Positions 21,477-32,397 of a stretch of 64,000 bases of DNA are shown here, in pieces (position 1 is the stretch's first letter; the number at the start of each line of letters is the position of its first letter). The notes below the pieces were generated by a model. It searched no databases, was not told where the DNA came from, and was given only the letters and a program-made list of their open reading frames with translations. The position numbers were made by a program, and so were the translations under genes. The stretch is from Rhynchospora pubera (Eukaryota; Streptophyta; Magnoliopsida; Poales; Cyperaceae). The stretch is taken from the NCBI GenBank assembly GCA_028095005.1, contig CM051460.1, positions 15,423,501-15,487,500 of the forward strand. Reading direction: 5' to 3'.

Positions 21477-24054
21477 AAACATATCAGTGTTTGCAATGTG
21501 ATTTACAAGGTTATCTCTAAACTGCTCTCAAAAAGGCTGCAGCCATTAATTCCCAAGATGGTTTCTCTTTTCCAAACTGCTTTCACACCGGGTAGACAAA
21601 TAGGTGATAACATCAGAGTGTTTAGAGAAGTTATACACACCTTCTCACTGTTCTCTTTCCATAAATCTTGTTTTTGCTTGAAGGCAGACCTCTCCAAGGC
21701 CTTTGACAAGCTGAATTGGCGATTTATCTCCCTTGTCATGCATACCCACAGTTTTCCACAAGATTACATTGATTGGGTAATGGCGTGTGTTACTTCCTCA
21801 AGATTCTCAATTGTGCTCAATGGATCCACTGATGGCTTCATACAGCCCACAAGGGGTGTTAGACAGGGCTGTTCATTATCCCCATACTTTTTTATTCTTG
21901 CCCTCGATGTGTTCTCCAGACTATTGAATTTTATGGTACAGAAGGGAGAGTTAAAAGGGGTAACTATTGCTTGTGGGGCACCAACTCTTACCAGTCTCCT
22001 CTATGCTGACGACCTTCTCATTTTTGGGGAAGCTAGTCAGGCTGAGGTTATGAAAATTCAGCAATTGCTTAATTTTTTCTGTGGCATGTCAGGCCAAGAA
22101 ATTGGGACTGACAAGTCAAGGATTTGGTTCTCAAAGCACACACCTCTGGAAGTGCAACGTCTCATCTCCTCTGCTTTTGCTGCCTCAAAAGCCTCCCCCT
22201 CTGATGTTTACCTCGGCACTACCATTGTTGCAAATAAACCTGGTGACTTTGGCCCTCTATTGGACAAGATTGATAGTAAACTGCAACCTTGGAAGTGCCA
22301 ATTTCTCTCACAAGCTGGAAAGATTGTACTCATTAAATCAGTGATTGAACCGTTTCTTCTTTATACCATGTCTACCACTGCTATTCCAGCTGCCATAATC
22401 AAAGTAATTGAAGGTAAATTAAGGGCCTTTTTCTGGGACAAAGGGGGTTCTTCTCGAATGCCTCTAGTCGCTTGGAAATTGATAACCAGGCCAAAGGATC
22501 ACGGGGATTTAGGCCTAAAGGATCTTACTTGTTTCAACCTCTCTCTTCACATGAAAGCTTTGTGGTCAATCATATCAGGAAGCTCAGCAATCTGGATTAA
22601 TCTAGTTAGAGCAAAATATCTCTCTCGTGCAACTATTTGGAACTCTCATAGGACGAGAAAGTGCACGGCCCTTTGGAGAGCCTTAATAGGGGTGAGACAG
22701 GAGTTGCAAGATAATGTTCATTGGCAGATTGGTAATGGAGAGACTTGTGGGGTGCTGGGTGAACCCTGGCACGACATGTGGAGACACTACCAGCCTTCAA
22801 ATGTTGATCAAAGGCGTTTAACAGTATCTCAACTCTTGAATACTGATGATGGAACCTGAAACACTGCCAAGCTGATTGAACTCTTCGGTTTTCACGGTGC
22901 TTTGTACCTTGCAGTTACTTTTCCCTCAACCCCAATACAGAACCAACATTTTGACAGGCTAATCTTCATAGCAACCCACAATGGAAAATTCACTTTGAAG
23001 GGGGCCTATCGTTTGCTTTCAGCTCATAAAAGCCTAGTGCAACAGCATCACTCTCTCCTAAAACCTCTACTAAAAAGAATTTGGAGCGCTCCTAACATAC
23101 TACCCAAAGTTCGTATCTTTCTGTGGAAAGTTCTAAATTCAGCACTACCCCTGGATCACCTCTTTGCTACTCGGTTTGGTAAGCAACCTCACGGCTGCTA
23201 TTTTTGTGGGGCGGAGAAAGAAGACGTAACCCATGCATTGTTCAAATGCGACCAAGCCAGGCTGGTTTGGTTTAATTCTGGCTTAGGGATCCATTCTGAC
23301 ATGTTGCCAGATGATGTGAAGGAAATCCTCTTGTTATTAACTGGTCTCCTTGATGATCAACAAATGTCTCTCTTTGCAGCTAATATCTGGAACCTATGGA
23401 AGCAAAGGTGCAAATCAGTTTTTGAGGGAAAGAAGTTTAGTGCGCAAGCTGTTAATCGGGCTGCGGGGGCATCAATCCGTTTACTGACACATGCAACTAT
23501 GGTGCATTCTCCTCGTACTGTTGTACCAGTACCATCTCCAGAACATCCTATTGCTGATTGCTGCTGTTACTTGGACGGATCATGGATGACTCAGGGTTTT
23601 GGTGGCTCTGCAGGGGCCTATGTAATTATGGATAAAGAAGAAATCCTAGTGCAATACGGATGTTTACTCCTTGATTCCTTTTCTCCAATTCACTCTGAGA
23701 TTCTGGCAAGGCAGCGATCGTGGCTATTAATTCTCTGAATTTTACCTCCTGCAATTTCTTTACAAATTGTGCGCTATTAAACTCCATTATGCAAGGGGCT
23801 GCTTCTGTAGAAACTGTGGATTGGCAGAGCTTCCACGATCTCCTAGACTTGAAGGGTGCTTTTGATTGTCAAAGCTTCAGGTGCCATCATATAGGGAGGG
23901 ATTTTAATGGGTTAGCGGATAGTATTGCAAAGTATGCTAGAGTTAAAGGGGTGAATGTTGTGGGTCATACTTTTTCTATTTTTCAACCTCTTGTAACTTT
24001 TCACTCTGAATGAATGAACTTTTTGGCTACGGGCCTACTTTTCAAAAAAAAAAA
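21477..24054 (+). mobile_element. 5'-truncated LINE (L1/RTE-like plant non-LTR retrotransposon)
   Basis: The element begins inside the reverse transcriptase gene, reading HISVCNVIYK, so ORF1, the endonuclease and the RT start are missing. It ends TTTTC plus a run of A. Flanks AAATACGG (21469-21476 and 24055-24062) suggest a target duplication. The body carries reverse transcriptase, zf-RVT and RNase H regions in one original frame, now broken by one nonsense and one frameshift change. Confidence 0.88.
21486..24013 (+). pseudogene. LINE ORF2 remnant: reverse transcriptase, zf-RVT, RNase H
   Basis: Visible RT motifs in order are TPGRQIGDNI, KADLSKAFDKLNW, GVRQGCSLSPYFFILALD and the catalytic LLYADDLLIFGEA (near 22000-22030). 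Then comes the zinc-binding region RIWSAPNILPKVRIFLWK with CYFCGAEKEDVTHALFKC (about 23080-23255). The RNase H part begins YLDGSW (near 23570), followed by HSEILA and GLADSIAKYA. A TGA at 22857-22859 sits in frame where a Trp would fit. The frame shifts near 23708-23712, after HSEILA. In the RNase H region the expected catalytic Asp appears as Asn in FTNCALL. The copy is dead but fairly young, as most of the frame is intact. Confidence 0.88.
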
Positions 24055-24062
24055 AAATACGG

Positions 24063-24449
24063 GATCAAGACTTGTTCGCCTCCATCCTCTATTCCTCTTG
24101 TTCGCAAATTGTTTGATTTCGCGCAAACACCTCTTGTTCGCGAAGCGCAGTTCTTGCGTTGTCAAACACACCCAAACTATTAAATTTATTCTACTCATAT
24201 TAGTCATTACGGTGGTTACACTGCCAATTATCTACTTGTAGTGTATGAGGCCCTCTACAATAAATAAATAAAATAATATATATAAGTTAGTTCTTCTGTC
24301 AACAAGTGTATTAATTAATTAGGTCTTTATTTGTCTGGTAGTGGCTTCTGCAGTGACTTCTAAAAATATTTTGTTTTAAAAAATGAGATGAAGTGTGTGA
24401 AAAGATAGAAATGTAAGATGTTTTAAAATTTTTTTTTGTCATTCATCTT
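24063..24449. other. Intergenic DNA after the LINE
   Basis: Continues the pre-insertion sequence, with TTCGCGAA words on both sides. The open frame here has no recognised family. Confidence 0.35.
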
Positions 24450-24609
24450 TTTTCATTTGGATCACTTAGGAATAGATGGAATTTCCTATTCCTAGGCATA
24501 AAGTATTGGGAAGTGTGTAATTTTGTGAAGAGTTTGGGTTGTTTATGATAAATTTATGCCTAGGAATAGGAAATTTCTCAAATTTCCACTTGATCCAAAC
24601 GAACCCTTA
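24450..24609. mobile_element. Tourist-like MITE, copy d
   Basis: TTCATTTGGATCACTTAGGA at the left and ACTTGATCCAAACGAACCC at the right are inverted. The core AAGTGTGTAATTTTGTGAAG is identical to that of copies a and e. Confidence 0.75.
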
Positions 24610-25178
24610 GATATTTAGCCTCACAGATTTTGGCTTCGATAAACTATTAGTTAGGACTATGGTCGGAAGATGTTAAAACTCAAGTGACAGAATGGTTGCC
24701 TTCGATTGAGAAAATGCCACTACAGATTGTTAGAGTTGAGCTCGGGGACAGCGAATTCGAGGAGGAGGCATGGATCCATGCAGTGGTGTGACCACGACGC
24801 GACCAAAAAAGGACAACTCGGGAGGCTATTCTTGTTATCTCTTGAGTTGAGGAGGAACTTATTAATCTATTTTATGGTGTTTTGTTTGTTTTATGAATAA
24901 TTCTATGAATTAAGTTTATTGATATAATGAATAAAAGGAGATAGCACTAGAGCACTGGTGCCTCACAATTTTGGTGCTAGTGCGTCTTTTTAGAGATGAT
25001 GATTAAAAGAAGGATGTAACAAACTACTTTTTTCGTTTTAATGAAAAAAGTAGTGATCAATTTAAGCTCACTTGTTTTTTTTTTAAAAAAAGAGATGAGT
25101 ACCACCACCTGATAAATAATAAACAAAAAAGTTACATGACCAAAATATACATAAGAGAGCTAGCCAAATGAAATTAAC
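24610..25178. other. Intergenic DNA
   Basis: 24700-24860 is less AT-rich and holds a 64-residue open frame with no recognised family. It could be an old gene remnant but nothing confirms that. Confidence 0.3.
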
Positions 25179-25212
25179 TTTTTTTTTTTTCTGGTAATGA
25201 GGCCGTGGGCAA
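25179..25212 (-). mobile_element. Ultra-short LINE-tail insertion
   Basis: 34 bases, TTGCCCACGGCCTCATTACC followed by AG and poly(A) on the minus strand. Flanked by AAATGAAATTAAC (25166-25178 and 25213-25225), a perfect 13-bp duplication. Confidence 0.75.
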
Positions 25213-25443
25213 AAATGAAATTAACATTCAAGGAAATACATCTTCGGTAAAACTTTAAATAGAATATGAATATCTAATAAAATCGAAACTTATAACTTTT
25301 TATCCTTGAAAATACGACAATGCATTACAAATAAATTATATCACTTTTAAATTGATATTTGATATTTTCATGTACGGCAGTGCGATTGTCAACGGTCCTG
25401 ATCGGAATTAAATTAGGAATGCATTTGATTGGAGTTGAATTTA

Positions 25444-25597
25444 GGGTGTGTTTGGATAGGTGTGGGAAGAAGGGAAGAAGAGAAGAAGTGGGAAGAAGTA
25501 TTGGGAAGTGTGTAATTTTGTGAAGAGTTTGGATTGTTTATAATTTTTTTTCTTCTTCCTTCTTCTTCTTTTTTTTTCCAACAATCCAAACGCAGGC
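25444..25597. mobile_element. Tourist-like MITE, copy e
   Basis: GGGTGTGTTTGGATAGGTGT at the left and AACAATCCAAACGCAGGC at the right. TTA flanks both sides (25441-25443, 25598-25600). The arms are extended by GAAGAAG / CTTCTTC simple repeat, and the core AAGTGTGTAATTTTGTGAAG is present. Confidence 0.82.
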
Positions 25598-25967
25598 TTA
25601 GAGGGGAAAAAATGATTTGATTTTGGAATGAAATTTTTTGATCAGATGGACAACAAGAGAATTGATAGGATTTCATCCTGACCACAAGAAAAAAGTGATC
25701 AGATGTATGCTCTCTGTCAATTCTCATCAAATTATTTTCTCTAGGGTGGAATTTAAAACGTGATTCGAGGACCGTAAATTTCAACCAATTCAATTCTCAT
25801 AGCTTTCTGATCAATAAATTTGGAGATGGAACTTGAAATTCCAATTCTAATTCCGTCCTTGAAGTTTGCCTACTGATCAGGACCTAAATCTCACAATAAA
25901 AAAATAATAAAAAAGATACGATGGTGATTTGATATGCATCTGCTGCTATATGCCTGAATCATGTCAT
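25598..25967. other. Intergenic DNA
   Basis: AT-rich with no supported gene. The minus-strand open frame of 126 codons crosses MITE copy e and is a shadow. Confidence 0.35.
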
Positions 25968-25981
25968 ACAACTACACTAAT

Positions 25982-26002
25982 CAATATCAAAAAAAAAAAA
26001 AA
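25982..26002 (+). mobile_element. Ultra-short poly(A) retro-insertion
   Basis: 21 bases, CAATATC followed by poly(A), flanked by ACAACTACACTAAT (25968-25981 and 26003-26016), a perfect 14-bp duplication. MITE copy f was inserted directly after the second repeat. Confidence 0.7.
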
Positions 26003-26016
26003 ACAACTACACTAAT

Positions 26017-26142
26017 GGGTGTGTTTGGATATGTGTGGAAAAAAAAGAAGAAGTATTGGGAAGTGTATAATTTTATGAAGAGTTTGGATTGTTTATATTT
26101 TTTTTTTCTTTTTTTTTTTCTTCCAACGATCCAAACGCTCCC
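26017..26142. mobile_element. Tourist-like MITE, copy f
   Basis: GGGTGTGTTTGGATATGTGT and CAACGATCCAAACGCTCCC are inverted ends. AAT flanks both sides (26014-26016, 26143-26145). It is 126 bp and the core reads AAGTGTATAATTTTATGAAG. Confidence 0.75.
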
Positions 26143-26417
26143 AATGAAAAGAAAAGGAACATCCTCAATAAATCTAGTTTTATGGACCTATTTCAGTGTC
26201 ATAACGCAAGAATCCCTTCATGAAGTCCGTAAAATATGTACTCTTATAGGCCGAAACTCGAAAGGCTCACACTCATCTAACGTTTATGGGCCTATTCCAT
26301 TGTCGAAGGCTCGTAGCTTTTTAGTTTAGCATAGGTGCAGGGAACGAGATCTCTGGTCCAGTGAGATTCTCTGTTCATTTTTAGATCTGGGTCACCTGAT
26401 TTAATCTCATCGGTTAA
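26143..26417. other. Intergenic repeat DNA
   Basis: Part of the common 'GATCTGGGTCACCTGATTTAATCTCATCGG' type repeat. It resumes after the hAT-type element at 27095, and related wording occurs near 9350 and 21230-21360. Confidence 0.4.
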
Positions 26418-27094
26418 TAGGGCTGAAAACGGTAGCCGTTTCAACCGTTCCATCTCCAAATTTATTGAGGATTTCAATGCAACGGTTAAGGATTTCAGTT
26501 TCGTTTAAGGATTTCAGTTTCGTTTAAGGAACGGAACAACTAACGCAAATAGAAATATTATTTCGTCTCAGATCGGAACGATTAGTGAAACTGGTACGTT
26601 TCGTAATCGTTTATTTCGCGCATTTCGTCTAAATTTTTTTTTATGGTTTTATTATTAGATTGCAGAGGACCTCAGCAGAGAGATCGAGGGAGAAATGAGT
26701 AAAATTAGATTTCTGCAGCGTCGCTCCGTCATTTTTCCGCTGAACATAGTCACAACTATCTCTCTCGCCTCTGCACCACCGAGTACAATCGCCGTCGAGA
26801 GCAAGAGGTGATTATAGTGCCTCCTCCCCCTTTCCCGCGTGACCTAACCTGTTATTTCTCTATCTCTGTTTCATACAAAATGTTATTTTCTTACATCTTA
26901 ATAAAATGCAAAACAGTTAGGTAGTCAAAGACGATTATAACCGTTTTGATCGTTCCCATCAACGGAACAATCAACGCAACATGTGTTAAACGGATGCAAC
27001 AATCAACGCAATAAGTATAAAAATTTCGTGCATCAATGCAACGGTTAACGAAAATGACCACTTTCGTGGTCGTTTTCCACGTTATGCACCCCTA
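26418..27094. mobile_element. Non-autonomous hAT-type element with TIR near TAGGGGTG, copy 3 (677 bp)
   Basis: Starts TAGGGCTGAAAACGGTAGCC and ends GGAAAAC-complement ...CCACGTTATGCACCCCTA. The 8-bp duplication TCGGTTAA is perfect (26410-26417, 27095-27102). Subterminal regions are crowded with GATTTCAGTTTCGTTTAAGG and GGAACAATCAACGCAAC words. The middle (about 26650-26880) is unlike the ends, less AT-rich, and may be captured host DNA. No transposase frame. Confidence 0.85.
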
Positions 27095-27102
27095 TCGGTT
27101 AA

Positions 27103-28925
27103 GGATGTCTCGTGCATGATACCAAAATTGATAGGTCCGGAAAAAATTAACCATTGAAATTAAATCGGACGGGTCAGATGGAAAAACGACCACTAGTCGC
27201 GACCATAGTATATGAACCCTAGGTGCAGAGGTGCTTCCCAAATGGCCATCTGTATAGTATCTAAAGGCACTTTTAACATGTACGGGGTAGACTAAAATGA
27301 GCTGTATATGACTGACGGATGAATTTATTAGCTGTGATTATATTTTAATTTTTTAAATTTTAATGATTAATTCGAATTTTTCTATATTAAAATCTTGTTG
27401 GAGATCAAATTTTAGATTTTTTGGACACCAAAAAGTGCCTCAGTGTTAAGAGACGTAGAAAAACTTAGGCCTTGATAAAAATAATTTTAACACGGAATTT
27501 TATTTCATTGGATTGATTTCTCGAGATTTCATTGGGTCAAATGACATAAAAATTCCAACCAAATGACGTCAAATTCATCTATTTTGATAAAAAAAAATTT
27601 CTAATGTAAAGAAACGAAATGAAGTCCTATGTTAAAAAATGCTATTCTGATCATGGCCGATTGCCAAAATTCTAGTGAAACAAAACAGTCAAAGGTAAAC
27701 AAATTCCTGCCCAAAACAGTGAAAAGATCACAAAATAAATCCACACCTAAAATCTGCACAAATTATATATCACAATCCACAAAGAACAGAATAAACCAAA
27801 CCCATTAGACAGATTTTGAACAGAATGCCAACAGAAGAAATACACAGCATTATCAGTAATTCAAGTATTCTTTCATAAGCTAAGGTATCTTAGGTTCGCT
27901 AATGCTTTCAAATAAAAGCAACATCGTCACTTTTGTCTACTTATCCCTTATCAGTTATCAGACGGCAACTTTTTACTTTGCGTAGATGCCTCAACACAGA
28001 AACCATTCAAATAAGAAAAAGAACCAAATTGGTTATTCAGGACTGCTTATCCTGTTTTAAATGGATTGTCTCGTCTGAGCACTTCGACATTGGACTCTAG
28101 TTTTTATAACTCAATTATAAACTAAAAAATGGGTTAAATATTAGGATCAAGTTTGGGCTGAATTTTTAGTCAAAACTTTTATATCCCATGACATTTGTTA
28201 GAAACAATGCACCTTTTATATTATATTTAAATTAAATATAAACAAAAAAATACCTCGATTGAACAATTTTTAATTTTATTATAGTTTGCTCAGAACGATG
28301 CATTAAAAGCATAGCCAGTCTAAATTGATGTGCACATGGCATGCACTTGTTAGCCAGTGAAACCCTAGTTAAAGCCCTCCACTGTTTGATCTGACCTTAC
28401 CCAGTAAGCCGCTTCACCAGTTCGCTTGCTCCTTTCCTGAGCTTCTATTTTATGAATTACTCACCAAGATCAAGAAATATTTTCGGTACTCTTGGTCTAG
28501 CAATACGCTAGAGGTGAATAATCTCTTGTTCTGTTTCTGAAGTAAAATTCAGTAGGCCATGATTTTACCATGGTGATGTATTAAAAAAAAAAAATAGTGC
28601 CAAGGCCAAGATATAAGTAGCACACCTTGATGCTTAGTTATCACAAAATTTCTTTTAAATCTAATTGATGGAATATAATTTGTGGCTAATTTCACTTGAA
28701 AACAATAATTAATAGTCTTGAATAACATCTATATATTACAGTTGGTTTAAGTCATCCATGGACTAGGTCTGGGTATGAATTAATGCTAAAATTAGGCCAT
28801 GCCTCCTAAGGAATTTGCCCTCCCCACATTATTAGTTTGACCAAAGGTGATTACTCTATCTGTGCAAGTAAAACTAAATCCAACTCAATGTCTAACTTAG
28901 GAAGGTCCCATGCATATATTTTGCC
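27103..28925. other. Intergenic DNA upstream of the Pro/His-rich peptide gene
   Basis: 27103-27230 continues the interrupted repeat. AAAGGCACTTTTAACATG near 27263 and AAAAAGTGCCTCAGTGTTAA near 27431 hint at a small inverted element. 27500-28900 shows no gene, RNA gene or element I can support. Confidence 0.35.
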
Positions 28926-28933
28926 TATATAAA
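28926..28933 (+). promoter_or_regulatory. TATA box of the Pro/His-rich peptide gene
   Basis: TATATAAA, 94 bases before the ATG at 29027. It implies a 5' leader of about 65-70 bases. Confidence 0.7.
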
Positions 28934-29026
28934 GGCTCTCAACTTTGCAGGTTGACAGCATACAAAACATACAGATATATATAGACAGAGTGAGCTTATA
29001 GTTAGTCTAGAGTCTAGACTCTAGAG

Positions 29027-29254
29027 ATGGCAAACAACAAATGGTTAGTGCTCTTTGTACTAGTTATCCTTGTGACGGCAACAGTCGAAGCAACTGCATA
29101 CAAGTCAATGCCACCGTCGCCACCGCCGCCAGCGCCGCATCACAAGGGTCACAGAGAGGAACATAGAGAAAAGTACCCGAAGAAGCATTGCCCTCCACCA
29201 CAGCCGTCCCCGTACCACCACCCACCACCACCACCTCCTCCTTATCATCACTGA
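29027..29254 (+). CDS. Small secreted proline/histidine-rich protein
   Basis: Single-exon 75-residue protein. Residues 1-23 form a clear signal peptide (MANNKWLVLFVLVILVTATV, then EA), so it should enter the secretory route and probably the cell wall. After the likely cleavage site the chain has MPPSPPPPAP, a charged His/Lys/Arg/Glu block (HHKGHREEHREKYPKKHC, residues 39-56) with the protein's single Cys, and a tail of PPP runs ending PYHH. Small proline-rich wall proteins look like this, but I cannot name a specific family and the role is unknown. His- and Pro-rich tails can bind metals; that is only a suggestion. A clean TATA box and leader support a real gene. It stands alone, with transposon-rich DNA on both sides. 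Confidence 0.72.
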   Translation: MANNKWLVLFVLVILVTATVEATAYKSMPPSPPPPAPHHKGHREEHREKYPKKHCPPPQPSPYHHPPPPPPPYHH

Positions 29255-30299
29255 AGTTAATTTGGTGTTTTAGGAAGTATTGCGTATTTCTGTCTCCTTG
29301 CCTAGTCCCTTTGATTAATTGTTCACGTTTGATTTGTCTGAGATTTAGTAATCATCGCTGTTGTATGTTTTCTTCTTTTTTGTTCCATGTTGTGGATCCA
29401 ATGAAGTATCTATTATGATTTGTAGTGAAGATGATCTACACCTTTTGAACTAATTTCTCTGTACTGCATGCGTTTGTTTCGTTACACTATGTATTTTTCA
29501 TATCAATTCTTTGAATTAGCATAGATAGCTTGAGAGTTAATTTAACTTAATTTTTTAAGTACAACTAAAGCTACAAATAAAAAGAACAAATAGAATGTGC
29601 TAAATTTTTTATGCCAAAAAGTACATTAAAATTATTTGTAAATGGGCATAATGGCATGTATATAACTAGCTAGTAGCTATATAGCATTCATTGCTTCTCC
29701 TATATTTCATTAATGTACGGGGTACCCGTACGATAATTAAACAATATATCAAAATTATGTTAAAAGATATATACAAGAATTGAAAAGTACTACAGCGCAA
29801 TATTAGCAACTTTAATTTCAACAATTGAATTATCTAGGTCTTAATTCAACATTAATTAGCAAGTTCTTCTTCCATGGAAAGAATTGGTTAACTGTAAATT
29901 TTACTTCAACTAGATTAATTGTGACTTTCGCTCTGAGGATTGAAAGCTGAATGTTTCTCCTCCTACTAGATTATATACATCGCTAGGCTAGCCTGAATGA
30001 CAACTCCAAATTAAATTTGGTGATACATATTGAGAAACAAATATTTTGAATTTCGACTGAAGTCGACTATATTATTTTTTTTTTACTTACTTAATACTTT
30101 AATACAAAATAAAATAAAATTCAACACTTGAGGACACAATCAAACAATCATCAAAATTAAGAAAAATACTAAAAAATGATGTAAAATAGCATAATAATAT
30201 TATTCAAACTATTTTAAAGAAATAGTATTACGAGTATTACGCCAAGCTATTTTGGTAAAAAAAAAAATAACAAAGCATTGAAATGGACAATTAATGGCA
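29255..30299. other. 3' UTR and intergenic DNA
   Basis: The first 200 bases or so are probably the 3' UTR of the Pro/His-rich peptide gene. The rest is AT-rich without a supported feature. Confidence 0.45.
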
Positions 30300-32397
30300 C
30301 ACTACAACAAAAAAGATTATTAGTACCGGCTCATTAGTACCGGTTTTTAAGAAAACCAATACTAATAATAAATCATGGCATTTTCGTAATTGTCAGATTT
30401 ATTATTTAGTACCGGTTTTTTTAAAAAATCGGTACTAAAAATCGTCTGAAAAATAAAAAAATATTTTTAATTTAGTACCGTTTTTTTATAAAAAACCGGT
30501 ACTAATTAATTGATTATTAGTACCGGTTTTTTATAAAAAACCGGTACTAAAGTTTGGAAAGAATAAAAAAAAACAGTTTAAAATTAGTACCGGTTTTTTA
30601 TAAAAAACCGGTACTAAAAATCAATTAATTAGTACCGGTTTTTTATAAAAAACCGGTACTAAAGATTTGAAGAATAAAAAAAATCGTTATATATTTAGTA
30701 CCGGTTTTTTATAAAAAACCGGTACTAATTAATTGATTTTTAGTACCGGTTTTTTATAAAAAACCGTTACTAATTGTACTAATAGTACCGATTTTTATTC
30801 TTTCCAAACTTTAGAGAGTGAGAATAGGGGAGGGGGTTTCTCTGTGCATTCTTCTCAAAATTGTGCAGAAAGAGCAAAGGAGACGGGAAAGAGAAAAAAG
30901 GTCTTGAAAGAAGGAGTTCAAAATGGAGATGGAGAGAGAGAGAGAGAGAGTGGAATGAATCAAAGAGGAGAGCACCTGGAAGAATCGATAGGGAAGAGAA
31001 CACATCACAAAATTGATTTTGTTGAAATGATTGTCATATATTTTTGCATGCTTTTGAATCATTGCAGCATTACATGGTTATTTTTTTGTTTCCACATACT
31101 GCTTTTTAACTCAGGTGGAAACTTAACTGTTCAACTTCTTGGAACTGGCCCTGAAGAAACCAAAACATTGAAGGGAAACCATATACAGTCCTTAAAATCC
31201 TCACAAAAAGATCAGTATTTATCTTTCTCCACTGTAGTTGTTGATTCTAGAAAGAATGTAACCAATACTCGGATCAAGAGGTAATTTCATTTCTGCATTG
31301 GGTCTTAATTATTCTTGATTTTTTTTTTGCTTTGTTTAATATAAAGTTGAATCTGCAGAAGTGGTTTTTTTTCATCTTTATATTTCCACTTTTGTTAACC
31401 TGGAGCCCCACGTAAATTTTTTGTGCAACAGACATGATAAATTATGATGGAACAAATTGCAAAGTAAGGATTATTCAAGAAAACTGGAGAATGCCTTTGC
31501 ATATACACACGTGACTATTGACAGTTTGACACTATACTCAGCTTAGAGCTCTCAGATTGCCGGTACCTTCTTTCTTGTTACTTATAACTAGAAGAAATTA
31601 AGTGCTTTGTAGAAATGATTATGCTTAGTTGAAATCTACATCATGCCTAAATGCAATGCTAGGTCGGGAATTTGATATTTTATCTAGAATCCACTGAACT
31701 AGCTAACGAGGTCTGAAAATTAGTTGTATATGATTTCTAGTTGTTAAGTAGAATTTGTATATATAATTATATATTGAGATTGGCATAAAAAAACATAGTT
31801 AGCGCCTATTTAGTACTGTATAAAGATAGCTCGTAATTAAACCGTTTTTTTTAATTAATTTAGTACCCTATTCTCACTCTCTAAATCGGTTTTTTTTTTA
31901 AAAAATAATAATTTAGTACCGGTTTTAACTAAAACCGGTACTAAATTAATTAATTTTTTTTAAAATTAATTTAGTACCGGTTTTTAGTTAAAAACCGGTA
32001 CTGAATTAATTAAAAAAATTTTGATTTTTTTTAATCAATTTAGTACCGGTTTTTTATAAAAAACCGGTACTAAAATTCATTAAAATTTAAATCAATTTTA
32101 GTACCGGTTTTTTATAAAAAATCTGTACTAATTTTTTTATATTTAATTACGGTTTTGTAAATATAATTAGTACCGGTTTTTTATAAAAAACCGGTACTAA
32201 ATGTGTTATTTTTAGTACCGATTTTTTATAAAAAACCGGTACTAATTGTGTTTCCCGCCACCTCCTCAACCCTACTACTACCGGCTTATTAATACCGATT
32301 TTTTATTGGTTTTAGTACCCCTATTATTAGTACCGCTGCAAAACCGGTACTAAGAATAGAAAAAAAACCGGTATTAATAATGAAAATTGGCGTTGTG
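30300..32397. mobile_element. Non-autonomous CACTA-like transposon
   Basis: Begins CACTACAACAAAAAAG, the usual plant CACTA (En/Spm-like) terminus, preceded by GCA; the right end is near GGCGTTGTG followed by ACA. Both ends (30325-30790 and 31890-32370) are packed with the subterminal repeat TTAGTACCGGTTTTTTATAA and its complement TTATAAAAAACCGGTACTAA, often as perfect palindromes, with more than ten units in all. Such TAGTACCGG repeats are known from grass CACTA elements. The centre has no transposase but holds an exon-like insert. The right border is degenerate and uncertain by a few bases. Confidence 0.82.
31115..31281 (+). pseudogene. Exon-like host gene fragment inside the CACTA-like element
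   Basis: An open segment sits between an acceptor-like AACTCAG and a donor-like AAGAG-GTAATT. It encodes about 56 residues that look like real protein rather than transposon end (GGNLTVQLLGTGPEETKTLK at the start, KNVTNTRIKR at the end). Sequence before it (30790-31000) also looks like a gene leader with a CT/GA run. I do not recognise the family. It is probably a captured gene piece and unlikely to work alone. Confidence 0.45.

Noticed and set aside
24014..24241. Frames just after the LINE
   Set aside because: Span the poly(A) tail and target flank; no family.
25413..25793. 126-codon minus-strand frame
   Set aside because: Runs through Tourist-like MITE copy e and its CTTCTT repeat.
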